From: Streptomyces sp. NBC_00190
Lineage (GTDB): Bacteria; Actinomycetota; Actinomycetes; Streptomycetales; Streptomycetaceae
NCBI RefSeq assembly: GCF_036203305.1
Contig: NZ_CP108131.1
Span: 3,596,001-3,660,000, forward strand
Length of the DNA stretch: 64,000 nt
Direction of reading: 5' to 3'
Below are positions 25,357 to 33,110 of the stretch, one piece after another (the stretch's first letter is position 1; each line of letters opens with the position of its first letter). The notes beneath the pieces were generated by a model. That model was not told the DNA's origin. It saw only the letters and a program-made list of their open reading frames with translations, and made no database searches. The position numbers and the translations under genes are program-made.

Positions 25357-25848
25357 CTAGGAGGGGGTGATCCGGCCGAGCCGGCAGTTCTTGACCTCGG
25401 ACGCCTTGTCCGCCTGCGTCATCGGGACGGTGACGATCCGGGTCTCGTTCGCCCCCAGCGTGAGCCGGATGGTGTTCCGGTCGACCGCGGCCCCGGTCGC
25501 GCCCTCGAACACCACCGGCACGTCCACCGCGCGCTGCGTGTTCACGGCGGAGGTGACCTTGAGAGTGGCTTCCGTCTTCCCGGCGCCGACGCAGCTGACG
25601 ACCTCGGCGCGCGCGGGCGGAGCGGTGTTGCCGGGTGAGGGCGTCGGGCTGCTGGAGCTGCCGTTGCCGCTGCTGTGGGACTTCTTCTTCGTCTTGGAGC
25701 TGGAGCAGCCGCCTCCGCCGCTGCTCTTGCTCTTGCTCTTGCCGCTGCTTCCGCTGCTGCTGCTCCCGCCGTGCGACGAGAACCCGGTCAGCGCGAACAC
25801 GACGGCGACGAGCACCGCGGTGAATCTGATGTGACGTCCAGCCACCAT
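25357..25848 (-). CDS. Small exported protein, Ser/Gly/Lys-rich
   Basis: 163 aa. Signal peptide HIRFTAVLVAVVFALTGFSS; the sequence looks like a lipobox but has Phe where the lipidated Cys should be. Then a low-complexity Ser/Gly/Lys tract (residues about 30-65, including one Cys), a short Pro/Ser linker, and a C-terminal beta-rich domain with one Cys pair (VVSCVGAG ... VKNCRLG) and a TLKVTSAVN...VVFEG core like a small DUF-type extracellular domain. Function unknown. Convergent with the enoyl-CoA hydratase gene. Confidence 0.65.
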   Translation of the reverse strand: MVAGRHIRFTAVLVAVVFALTGFSSHGGSSSSGSSGKSKSKSSGGGGCSSSKTKKKSHSSGNGSSSSPTPSPGNTAPPARAEVVSCVGAGKTEATLKVTSAVNTQRAVDVPVVFEGATGAAVDRNTIRLTLGANETRIVTVPMTQADKASEVKNCRLGRITPS

Positions 25849-26139
25849 GGCCCGAACCCCTCCCGTTGGACAGACGGCGCGTCACGCTACCAGGCCCCCT
25901 CCTGGCAGGCACCGGCCTTGCGCGCGTCCCCCGGGTGCGCGGGCCGGTGCCCGGGCGTAGCGTCGGGATCGAGGCCCGCACCTCGCGGGTCGGGGCGTGT
26001 CCGCGAGGTACCCGGCTCCCCGAGGGGTCTCATCGAAGCGGCGGCCGCCGTCCGAGCCCCTTCCGTGCCTTGCACGACGGCCGTCCCACGGACACGGGAC
26101 ACGGGCCCACGCCGCACGCCGCACGCCGGAAACGGCGGC

Positions 26140-26169
26140 GGCCCCGGCCCCCGGAGAGGGGGCGGGGCC
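26140..26169. terminator. Terminator after cyclophilin gene
   Basis: GGCCCCGGCCCCC / GGGGGCGGGGCC with loop GGAGA and a single bulge, 27 nt after the cyclophilin stop. The rest of the 347-nt gap to the exported-protein gene (25849-26195) holds no gene that I can support. Confidence 0.65.
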
Positions 26170-26195
26170 GACCGGCCGTACTGGCGGAGAGGTGA

Positions 26196-26693
26196 TCAGG
26201 CGGCGTCGACGACGCCCGAGGCCGCGATCTCGATCTTGGCGCGGGTGGCGCCGGACTGGGAGCCCAGGGACTCGATCTTCTTGACCAGGTCCGAACCCTC
26301 GACGACCTCGCCGAAGACGACGTGCTTGCCGTCGAGCCACGGGGTCGAGACGGTCGTGATGAAGAACTGCGAGCCGTTGGTGTTGCGGCCGGCGTTCGCC
26401 ATCGACAGCAGGAACGGGCGGTCGTGCTTCAGCTGGAAGTTCTCGTCGGCGAACTTCTCGCCGTAGATGCTCTTGCCGCCGGTGCCGTTCTGGTTGGTGA
26501 AGTCGCCGCCCTGGAGCATGAACTCCGGGATGACGCGGTGGAACGGCGAGCCCGCGTAGCCGAAGCCGTGGACGCCCGTGGCCAGCTCGCGGAAGTTCTG
26601 GGCGGTCTTCGGGACGACCTCGTCGAAGAGGTTGAAGACGATGCGGCCGGCGGCCTCGCCGTTGATGTTGATGTCGAAGTAGACGTTGCTCAT
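26196..26693 (-). CDS. Peptidyl-prolyl cis-trans isomerase, cyclophilin type
   Basis: 165-aa single-domain cytosolic cyclophilin that catalyses proline isomerisation in protein folding. Complete family core: [31 protein letters not shown] (catalytic Arg, Phe, Met, Gln), [20 protein letters not shown] and [15 protein letters not shown]. Length equals that of the Streptomyces cyclophilin A type. ATG at MSNVYFD has AGGA 8 nt upstream; an in-frame ATG three codons earlier is less well placed. Monocistronic between two hairpins. Confidence 0.95.
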   Translation of the reverse strand: MSNVYFDININGEAAGRIVFNLFDEVVPKTAQNFRELATGVHGFGYAGSPFHRVIPEFMLQGGDFTNQNGTGGKSIYGEKFADENFQLKHDRPFLLSMANAGRNTNGSQFFITTVSTPWLDGKHVVFGEVVEGSDLVKKIESLGSQSGATRAKIEIAASGVVDAA

Positions 26694-26715
26694 GGGGTCC
26701 ATCCTGTCACTCCCC

Positions 26716-26767
26716 GTCCGGTGCGCTACCCGGCGGGGCCGCGGCCCGGCCGGGTGGCGCACCGGAC
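26716..26767. terminator. Strong terminator after afsK
   Basis: 19-bp stem (26716-26734 with 26749-26767) with a single non-Watson-Crick position, 3 nt after the afsK stop. It isolates the cyclophilin gene from afsK transcription. Confidence 0.8.
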
Positions 26768-26770
26768 AGG

Positions 26771-29182
26771 TCAGCCGCTCGTACGGGTGCCCGTGCCCTT
26801 GGCCGCGTCCAGGGCGTACACGCAGCGGTCCTTGCTGCACGCGTAGACCACGCCCGCCTCGGCGACGGGGGCGCCCGTGATCTCACCGCCCGTGGCCAGC
26901 TTCCAGCGCAGCTGCCCGCCCGCCGCGTCCAGCGTGTACAGGCAGTGGTCGGCCGAGCCGAAGTGCACCCGGCCGTCCGCGACCGCGGGCAGGCCGGTGA
27001 TCTCGCCGCCCGCCGCGAACCGCCACTTGGGGGTGCCGGTGACCGCGTCGAGCGTGTACAGCGCGCTGCCCGCGCCCAGGTGGACGTTGCCGTTCGCCAC
27101 CAGCACCGGGTCCGCGGACGAGCGCGCCTCGGTCGCGATCCGCCAGCGGTCCTGCCCGGTGGCCGCGTCCAGCGCGTACACGGTGCCCAGATAGTCGGCG
27201 AGGTAGACCCCGCCGCCCGTGACGGCGGCGCCCGGCGCGAAGGCCGGCGGCGCCAGGAAGACCGCGGGGGCCTCGAAGTGCCAGCGGACCCGCCCCGACG
27301 CCCGGTCCACGGACAGCACCCGGGTGCCGGCCGCGACGTAGACGTTGCCGTCCGGCGCCGGGGTGACCCGTACGGGGACGTTCCCGCAGGAGGCGGCGTC
27401 GCCGACCGGGTACGACCAGGACTCGCGGCCGCTGCGTGCGTCGAGCGCGCGCAGCCGGGCGTCCGCCCACACGTACACCGTGCCGTCGTGCAGGACGGGG
27501 GCCGCCTCCGGGGTCTCGAAGTCGGTCTGCGCGCCGGTCAGCTCCCAGAGCTTCTGGCCGTTGGACGCCTCCCAGCCCTGTACGCCGCCACCGCGGGTGG
27601 CGGTGACGACCGTGCCGCGTTCCGCGCGCAGGGCGTACACCCAGGCGTCGGAGGCCAGCCGCCACCGCTCGGAGCCGTCGGAGGCGTCGAGCGCGTAGAG
27701 CGAGGGGCCGTCGGAGGCGTGGATGCGGCCGTCGGCGACGGCCATGGACCAGGCGACGTCCCGGGTCTTGAACTGGCGGCGGCCGCTCGCCACGTCCAGG
27801 GCGTGCACCTCGAAGGAGGTGACGTAGAGCAGGTCGCCGGCGACGGTCGGGGTGCCCCAGACCTCGTTGGACATGCGGAAGCGCCACGGGCGCCAGCGGC
27901 CGCTGTCCGGGGCCGGCCCGGGGGCCGGTACGGACGCCACGGCGGAGCCGGACGGGGTGGCGGACGCCGCGCCGCCGGGCGGGCGGACCCAGCCGGTCGC
28001 CGAGTCCACGGAGGCGTGCGCGGCGGGCGCCGCGGCGCTCGCGCGCGGCCCGGGACCGATCGGCACCGGGGAGCCGCCCAGCCGGACGGGCTCGCCGGAG
28101 GGCGCCGGGGTCATCGGGGGGTGGTGCGGGCGCTGCGGAACGGCCTGGCCGGTGCGCGGGTCGACCCATCCCTCGGCGCCGCGCGGGCGGCGGTGCGTGG
28201 CGGCCGCGGAGCCCGGCCCGCGGGAGGCGCCGCCCCCGCCGTCCCGGCCGTGGCCGGGCGCGGGCACCACGGCGGCGGCGGGCGTACGGTTGCCGGCCCG
28301 CCGGGCCTCGATCATCGCGACGGCCCGCCCGGGCAGCCACGCCGAGGCGGTCCCGCTGTCGTCGCCGCCGTCGAACAGGTGCGGGGCGAGCTGCGCCTGT
28401 AGGTCGGCCGGGGTCGGCCGCAGCGTGGCGTCCATCTGCATGCAGGAGTCGATCAGCGGCCGCAGCTCCTCGGGCAGCCCCTCCAGGTTGGGTCCCTCGC
28501 GCAGCAGCATGAAGACCGTCTCCACCGGGTTGGCCCCGTGGTACGGCGGATGCCCGGTCGCGGCGAAGACCAGCGTCGAGCCGAGCGAGAAGACGTCGCT
28601 GGCGCCCTTGACGCTGCGCGAGTCCTTCGCCTGCTCGGGCGACATGTACGCGGGGGTGCCGACGGCGACGTTCGTCATGGTCAGGCGGGTGTTGGAGACC
28701 CCGCTCGCGATGCCGAAGTCGATCACGCGCGGCCCGTCCTCGACGACGAGGACGTTGGACGGCTTCAGGTCGCGGTGGACCAGGCCGGCGCCGTGGATGG
28801 ACTGCAGCGCCTCGGCGATCCCGGCCGCGAGCCACCGTACGGCCTGGGCGGGCATGGGCCCGCACTCGTTGACGATCTCCTCCAGGGAGGGCGCCGGGAC
28901 GTAGGCGGTGGCCAGCCACGGGACGGCAGCGCGGGGGTCGGCGTCGACCACGGCCGCGGTGTAGAAGCCGGACACGGCGCGGGCCGCCTCCACCTCGCGG
29001 GTGAAGCGGACCCGGAACAGCTGGTCCTCGGCGAGCTCGGTGCGCACCGTCTTGATCGCGACCCGTCGTCCGGACGCGGACCGTGCGAGATAGACCAGCC
29101 CCATGCCGCCGGCGCCGAGCCGTCCCAGCACCTCGAAGGGGCCGATCCGTCTCGGGTCGTGCTGCGTCAGCTGCTCCACCAC
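26771..29182 (-). CDS. afsK: AfsK, membrane-associated Ser/Thr protein kinase with PQQ repeats
   Basis: 803 aa. N-terminal Hanks kinase: Gly loop LGAGGMG, Lys44 in [16 protein letters not shown] (Asp138), VIDFGIAS (Asp155), activation loop [17 protein letters not shown]. With the first GTG as start, the Thr of RLTMT is residue 168, the autophosphorylation site known in S. coelicolor AfsK. The second GTG has better ribosome-site spacing (GGAGG, 6 nt), so the start may be one codon later. Middle 280-430 is Pro/Ala-rich; the C-terminal half is a PQQ-type beta-propeller with repeated LYALDA-x-[10 protein letters not shown] blades, which binds at the membrane in AfsK. AfsK phosphorylates AfsR and also influences hyphal tip growth. 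No transmembrane segment is visible. Confidence 0.93.
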   Translation of the reverse strand: MVEQLTQHDPRRIGPFEVLGRLGAGGMGLVYLARSASGRRVAIKTVRTELAEDQLFRVRFTREVEAARAVSGFYTAAVVDADPRAAVPWLATAYVPAPSLEEIVNECGPMPAQAVRWLAAGIAEALQSIHGAGLVHRDLKPSNVLVVEDGPRVIDFGIASGVSNTRLTMTNVAVGTPAYMSPEQAKDSRSVKGASDVFSLGSTLVFAATGHPPYHGANPVETVFMLLREGPNLEGLPEELRPLIDSCMQMDATLRPTPADLQAQLAPHLFDGGDDSGTASAWLPGRAVAMIEARRAGNRTPAAAVVPAPGHGRDGGGGASRGPGSAAATHRRPRGAEGWVDPRTGQAVPQRPHHPPMTPAPSGEPVRLGGSPVPIGPGPRASAAAPAAHASVDSATGWVRPPGGAASATPSGSAVASVPAPGPAPDSGRWRPWRFRMSNEVWGTPTVAGDLLYVTSFEVHALDVASGRRQFKTRDVAWSMAVADGRIHASDGPSLYALDASDGSERWRLASDAWVYALRAERGTVVTATRGGGVQGWEASNGQKLWELTGAQTDFETPEAAPVLHDGTVYVWADARLRALDARSGRESWSYPVGDAASCGNVPVRVTPAPDGNVYVAAGTRVLSVDRASGRVRWHFEAPAVFLAPPAFAPGAAVTGGGVYLADYLGTVYALDAATGQDRWRIATEARSSADPVLVANGNVHLGAGSALYTLDAVTGTPKWRFAAGGEITGLPAVADGRVHFGSADHCLYTLDAAGGQLRWKLATGGEITGAPVAEAGVVYACSKDRCVYALDAAKGTGTRTSG

Positions 29183-29440
29183 TCGCCTCCACACCTCCCC
29201 GTACGAACCCTCGCCGGGCCCGCTTCCACCAGCACGCGCACCGGTACGGGGCCCTGGTCGTGCCCCGTGCAGCGTCTCACCCCCGGACGCCGCCCGGGTC
29301 GCGCACCCCGATTCTGTCAGGCCCGCGCCCGGTCCGGCCCCGGCACGGCGGACGCCGGGTCCTGTCGCGTAGGTCACGCTCGCGCCGGGCGTCGGCCGGA
29401 CATGGCCCGGGCGCGGCCCGGGGCACGGCTCAGGCGTGGT

Positions 29441-30241
29441 TCAGGCCCGGTCCGCCGGCTCGGTGCCCGGTTCCGACAGCAGCCCGAAGACGGCCCCCTG
29501 ATTGTCGGCGACGACCGCGATCCTCCCGTAGGGGGTGTCGAAGGGGTCGGCGGTGACCCGGCCGCCGAGCCGCTGCACCGCGGCCACGGACCGGTCGCAG
29601 TCCGGGACGGCGAAGTACGCCAGGAAGTGGGCCGGCATGATCTCCGGGAAGGCGTCGGTGATCAGGCTGCGGCCCATGACGGCGGTGCCGGTGCCGGGCG
29701 CGCTGCCGGGCGGGGACCAGAGGCGGTACTCCACGCCCGCGTCGTCCTGGTCCTGCGGGACGTAGCCGAAGACCTTGGCGTAGAAGACGTCCACGGCGTC
29801 GCGGGCGCGCGTGTAGACCTCGGTCCAGCAGTACGTGTACGGCTCCTGCTGGGCCTCGAAGCCGTGGTGGGTGCCGGGCTGCCACAGGCCGAAGACGGCC
29901 CCGCCGGGGTCGGCGGCCATGGCCGCGGTCCCGTACGGGCCGACCGGCATCGGGTCCATCACCATCTGGCCTCCGGCGGCGCGGATGCGCTGGGCGCAGG
30001 CGTAGGCGTCGCGGGTGTAGAGGTAGATCCCCCATACGGTGGGCATCCGGCCGTCGGGCTTGGGGGCGAGGGCGGCGACGTTGCGGCCGCGGCTGTAGGC
30101 CTGCGTGTAGTGGCCGTACTCGGCACCCGCGCCCTCGGAGAAGGTCCACCCGAAGAGCTCACCGTAGAAGCGCTTGCCCGCCTCGACGTCCGGGAGCGAG
30201 GCGTCCACCCAGCAGGGTGCGCCTTCCGCGAATGCGGCCAT
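29441..30241 (-). CDS. kbpA: Two-domain VOC (glyoxalase/bleomycin-resistance fold) protein, probable KbpA
   Basis: 266 aa, two tandem VOC domains: ASLPDVEAGKRFYGELFGWT then PVGPYGTAAMAADPGGAVFG, and TEVYTRARDAVDVFYAKVFG then TPYGRIAVVADNQGAVFG. It lies immediately upstream of afsK in the same direction. In S. coelicolor the AfsK-binding inhibitor KbpA is encoded next to afsK and, as I recall, is a hydroxylase-like protein of about this size, so the assignment rests on position plus family. KbpA inhibits AfsK autophosphorylation. AAGGA lies 8 nt before the ATG. A second protein of the same design is at 44554-45348. Alternative: an unrelated VOC enzyme. Confidence 0.65.
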   Translation of the reverse strand: MAAFAEGAPCWVDASLPDVEAGKRFYGELFGWTFSEGAGAEYGHYTQAYSRGRNVAALAPKPDGRMPTVWGIYLYTRDAYACAQRIRAAGGQMVMDPMPVGPYGTAAMAADPGGAVFGLWQPGTHHGFEAQQEPYTYCWTEVYTRARDAVDVFYAKVFGYVPQDQDDAGVEYRLWSPPGSAPGTGTAVMGRSLITDAFPEIMPAHFLAYFAVPDCDRSVAAVQRLGGRVTADPFDTPYGRIAVVADNQGAVFGLLSEPGTEPADRA

Positions 30242-30312
30242 GGGCCCGGTTCCTTCCGTTGTGCGGGGGTGTGTACCCTCTCACCCCTCCCAGCCATGAT
30301 CCGCCCGAAAAC

Positions 30313-30333
30313 TTGTCCACAGCCTGTTGATAA
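30313..30333. promoter_or_regulatory. Paired DnaA-box-like motif
   Basis: TTGTCCACA (30313-30321), the Streptomyces DnaA box, is followed by TGTTGATAA, whose complement TTATCAACA is a near-box, in the 321-nt gap between kbpA and the TetR gene. The rest of the gap (30242-30562) holds GC-rich sequence with no gene I can support. Confidence 0.4.
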
Positions 30334-30554
30334 GACTAATCGGGGGAAACGTTGAGGAACCGGGCGACACGCCCGGACCGGGCTCCGGAGCCGGTCGTGC
30401 GGGCGGTCGCGTGGGCGCACCGCGGCCGGACAGCGGCCGGATCGCGGCCGGATTTCGCCGCCTTGGCCGCACGGGACCGGCTTCCGCCCAGGCCAGGGAC
30501 CCCGTAACCCCATTTGCAGGCGGCCGAATAGCGCGCCCATCACCCCTCGGTAAG

Positions 30555-30569
30555 CTGACGGCATGACAG
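30555..30569. promoter_or_regulatory. Degenerate operator over the TetR start codon
   Basis: CTGACG-GCA-TGACAG: left half perfect, right half with two mismatches to CGTCAG. The spacer A is the first base of the tetR ATG. Possible weak autoregulatory site; chance cannot be excluded. Confidence 0.3.
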
Positions 30570-31210
30570 GACAAGTACGCACCGTCGACGGGCGTGTCGC
30601 AGGCCGGCGCGGCCAGGCGACGCGGCAGAAGCTGCTCGACTGCCTCGGCGAGATGCTCAGCTCCTCGCCGTACCGCGACGTCAAGGTGATCGATGTCGCA
30701 CGCAAGGCCGGCACCTCGCCCGCGACCTTCTACCAGTACTTCCCGGACGTCGAAGGCGCCGTCCTGGAGATCGCCGAGCAAATGGCCACCGAAGGTGCCC
30801 AGTTGACGGCACTGGTCGAAGGCCGGAACTGGGTCGGCAAGGCCGGCTGGGCCGCCGCGGAGGAACTCGTCGAGGGCTTCCTGGAGTTCTGGCGGCGCAA
30901 CGACGCGATCCTGCGGGTCGTCGACCTCGGCGCGGCCGAGGGCGACAAGCGCTTCTACAAGATCCGCATGAAGATCCTGAACTCGGTCACCAACTCCCTC
31001 ACGGAGTCGGTGAAGGAGCTCCAGTCCAAGGGCAAGGTCGACAAGGACATCAGCCCTGCGGCGATGGCCGGTTCGCTGGTCGCGATGCTGGCCGCGGTCG
31101 CCTCGCACCAGAAGGGCTTCCAGACCTGGGGTGTCAAGCAGGCCGAACTCAAGCCGAACCTGGCGCTGCTCGTCCACCTCGGCATCACGGGCAAGAAGCC
31201 CACCAAGTAG
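30563..31210 (+). CDS. TetR-family transcriptional regulator (candidate repressor of the palindrome regulon)
   Basis: 215 aa. N-terminal TetR DNA-binding domain: RGQATRQKLLDCLGEMLSSS, then helix-turn-helix VKVIDVARKAGTSPATFYQY-FPDVEGAVLEIAEQ. The C-terminal helical ligand domain (about 70-215) is rich in hydrophobic residues. TetR proteins bind short palindromes as dimers and release them on ligand binding; a 15-bp CTGACG-N3-CGTCAG site fits. This is the only TetR-type gene in the window. A tetR gene beside kbpA/afsK also fits my memory of S. coelicolor, so its target could equally be elsewhere. The ATG overlaps a degenerate copy of the palindrome. Confidence 0.9.
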   Translation: MTGQVRTVDGRVAGRRGQATRQKLLDCLGEMLSSSPYRDVKVIDVARKAGTSPATFYQYFPDVEGAVLEIAEQMATEGAQLTALVEGRNWVGKAGWAAAEELVEGFLEFWRRNDAILRVVDLGAAEGDKRFYKIRMKILNSVTNSLTESVKELQSKGKVDKDISPAAMAGSLVAMLAAVASHQKGFQTWGVKQAELKPNLALLVHLGITGKKPTK

Positions 31211-31235
31211 CGGCGGGCCCCTCCCGGGTCCGCCG
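31211..31235. terminator. Terminator between convergent tetR and Ddn-like genes
   Basis: CGGCGGGCCC / GGGTCCGCCG (10 bp with one G-T pair) around CTCCC, directly after the tetR stop. Confidence 0.6.
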
Positions 31236-31263
31236 CCCCGGTACTGCTTCCGTACGCCTGCGA

Positions 31264-31755
31264 TCAGCGTCGCTCCAGGCGGAACAGCCGGATCTCGCGC
31301 TCGATGCGCGCCTGGTACGTCGCGTACGGCGGCCAGAACCTCAGCACCGCCTGCCACGCCGCAGCGCGCTCCTCACCTGCCAGCAGCCGGGCCCGTACGG
31401 CGATGTCCCGGCCCTTCCAGCTCACGGACGCGTCCGGGTGCTTGAGCAGGTTCCCGGTCCACGCCGGGTGCCCGGGCCGCCCGAAGTTGGAGCCGATCAG
31501 CAGCCAGCTCGCCCCGTCGCCCTCCGGCATGCAGGCGAGCGGGGTGGTGCGCGGCTCGCCGGTCCTGGCGCCCTTGGCGGTGAGAATCACGCCCGGCAGC
31601 ATCTGGGCGCTGAGCATGACCTTGCCGCGGGTCAGTTTGTGCACCGCCTTGTCCATGGCGGGGATGAAGTGCGGTGCGATCTTGGCGAACAGCATGGTCG
31701 AGGAGACCTTCTGCATCAGCCTGACGCCGGGAGCCACCCGGTCCGCGCGAGCCAT
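31264..31755 (-). CDS. F420-dependent nitroreductase-family (Ddn-like) deazaflavin oxidoreductase
   Basis: 163 aa, split-beta-barrel fold of the Ddn/FDOR-A type: KVMLSAQMLPGVILTAKGAR followed by TGEPRTTPLACMPEGD, WLLIGSNFGRPGHPAWTGNL (F420/FMN phosphate site) and HPDASVSWKGRDIAVRARLL. Members use F420H2 to reduce enones, quinones or fatty-acid-like substrates at the membrane. The ATG overlaps the stop of the upstream acyl-CoA dehydrogenase gene (ATGA), so the two are coupled and under the operator at 33001. Confidence 0.87.
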   Translation of the reverse strand: MARADRVAPGVRLMQKVSSTMLFAKIAPHFIPAMDKAVHKLTRGKVMLSAQMLPGVILTAKGARTGEPRTTPLACMPEGDGASWLLIGSNFGRPGHPAWTGNLLKHPDASVSWKGRDIAVRARLLAGEERAAAWQAVLRFWPPYATYQARIEREIRLFRLERR

Positions 31756-32954
31756 CAGACGGCCACCTTCACGTGTGCGGTCGGGGACGCGAACAGGCCC
31801 GCGCGGTCGGCGGCGTGCGCCCGCAGCCGGTGGACCGGGCCGAACAGCAGCTCGTCGGCCGCCGCGCGCTTGAAGTAGAGGTGCGCGTCGTGCTCCCAGG
31901 TGAAGCCGATCCCGCCGTGCAGCTGGATCGCCTCGCCCGCGGTCACGCGCAGCGCCTCCAGGGCCTGGGCGAGGCCGAGGCCGCCCTGCCGCGGGTCCCA
32001 GGCGGCGTAGTAGGCCGCCGAGCGGGCCGCCTGCACCTGTACGTAGAGGTCGGCGAGGCGGTGCTTGACCGCCTGGAAGGAGCCGATCGCCCGGCCGAAC
32101 TGCTCGCGCTGCTGGACGTAGTCCACGGTGCGGGCGAGCGCCTGGGCGGCCGCGCCGACCGCCTCGGCGGCGAGCGCGGCGCAGGCGGTGGCGCCGGTCG
32201 CGGCGAGGGCGCGCAGTACCTCGCCGTCGGCGTCCGCCTCGCCCAGCAACTCGGCCGGGGAGTCCCTCAGCTCGATCCGGGCCTGGGGGCGGGTCTCGTC
32301 CAAGGTGGCCTGCCTCGACCGGACGAGTCCGGGCGCGTCCTCCCGTACGAGGAACAGCAGCGTACGGCTGCGCGCGAATCCGCCCGTGTGCGCGGCGACC
32401 AGCAGCAGCGAGGCGCTGTGCCCGTCGAGCACCTGGGCGGCCTCCCCGTACAGCCGCCAGCCGTCGCCGTCGGCGTCGGGGCGGGCCTGGACCCCGCCCG
32501 CACGGCCGCCGCCGGACCACGGGCCGGCGGTGTTGTCGCCGGTCAGCGCGAGGGCGGTGGCCAGCGCCGGGCCGGGGACGGCGAGGGCGGCGGTCAGCCC
32601 GCCGGCGGCCAGCGGCGGGAGCAGCGCGGAGCGCTGGGCGGCGGTGCCGAGCGCGGTGATCAGCGGCACGCAGAGCGCGGCGGTGGCGAACAGCGGCGAG
32701 GGCAGCAGCGCCCGCCCGGTCTCCTCGCAGGCCAGGGCCAGGTCGGCGGGCGTACAGCCGACGCCGCCGTACTCCTCGGCGACGGCGAGGCCCGGCAGTC
32801 CGAGCCGCTGGGAGAGCTGCTGCCACAGCTCGCGGTCGTGTCCGCAGGCGGTGCGGACGGCGGCTTTGACCTCGTCCGGGCCGCAGCGTTTGCCCAGGAT
32901 CTCGCGCAGGGTACGGCGCATCTCTTCCTGCTCCGCGGTGAAGGCGGCATCCAT
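31755..32954 (-). CDS. Acyl-CoA dehydrogenase, beta-type partner (FadE-like)
   Basis: 399 aa with the usual ACAD order: helical N-domain (AFTAEQEEMRRTLREILGKR), beta domain, helical C-domain with DYVQQREQFGRAIGSFQAVK and QLHGGIGFTWEHDAHLYFKR. It lacks the IQRNI-x-AERILGLP tail seen in the enzymes at 49784 and 57892. In steroid-type catabolism such proteins are one subunit of an alpha2beta2 dehydrogenase, so it may need a partner. Operon with the Ddn-like gene (ATGA overlap). Upstream lie an intergenic hairpin repeat and a CTGACG-N3-CGTCAT operator 46 nt away. Confidence 0.87.
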   Translation of the reverse strand: MDAAFTAEQEEMRRTLREILGKRCGPDEVKAAVRTACGHDRELWQQLSQRLGLPGLAVAEEYGGVGCTPADLALACEETGRALLPSPLFATAALCVPLITALGTAAQRSALLPPLAAGGLTAALAVPGPALATALALTGDNTAGPWSGGGRAGGVQARPDADGDGWRLYGEAAQVLDGHSASLLLVAAHTGGFARSRTLLFLVREDAPGLVRSRQATLDETRPQARIELRDSPAELLGEADADGEVLRALAATGATACAALAAEAVGAAAQALARTVDYVQQREQFGRAIGSFQAVKHRLADLYVQVQAARSAAYYAAWDPRQGGLGLAQALEALRVTAGEAIQLHGGIGFTWEHDAHLYFKRAAADELLFGPVHRLRAHAADRAGLFASPTAHVKVAV

Positions 32955-32966
32955 CGTCGGGCTCCT

Positions 32967-32999
32967 CCCGGGGGCACCTCCCAGCGACAGCCGGGGGTA
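32967..32999. repeat. Intergenic GC hairpin repeat, copy 2
   Basis: CCCGGGGGCACCTCCCAGCG...GCCGGGGGTA, related to the element at 3522-3554. It sits between the acyl-CoA dehydrogenase start and its operator, inside the 5' leader, so it may have been inserted into a working promoter region. Confidence 0.5.
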
Positions 33000-33000
33000 T

Positions 33001-33015
33001 CTGACGGGCCGTCAT
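33001..33015. promoter_or_regulatory. Operator palindrome, one mismatch (site 6)
   Basis: CTGACG-GGC-CGTCAT, 46 nt upstream of the acyl-CoA dehydrogenase start; 80 bp (start to start) from the perfect site 7 that serves the divergent thiolase-like gene. Confidence 0.7.
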
Positions 33016-33080
33016 GTTAGGGCGGGCGGACGCAGATGCACAGGGGGCGGACGGAACGGGCCGCAATCGCGGGCTAGCTT

Positions 33081-33095
33081 CTGACGATGCGTCAG
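33081..33095. promoter_or_regulatory. Operator palindrome, perfect (site 7)
   Basis: CTGACG-ATG-CGTCAG. The spacer itself contains an in-frame ATG (33087) of the thiolase-like gene, so either translation starts further down or the mRNA is nearly leaderless. Confidence 0.78.
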
Positions 33096-33110
33096 ATGTA
33101 CCGTCCCCTC

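Noticed and set aside
25357..25848. Lipoprotein signal in the small Ser/Gly-rich protein.
   Set aside because: The lipobox-like ALTGFSS has Phe in place of the required Cys; it is called exported only.
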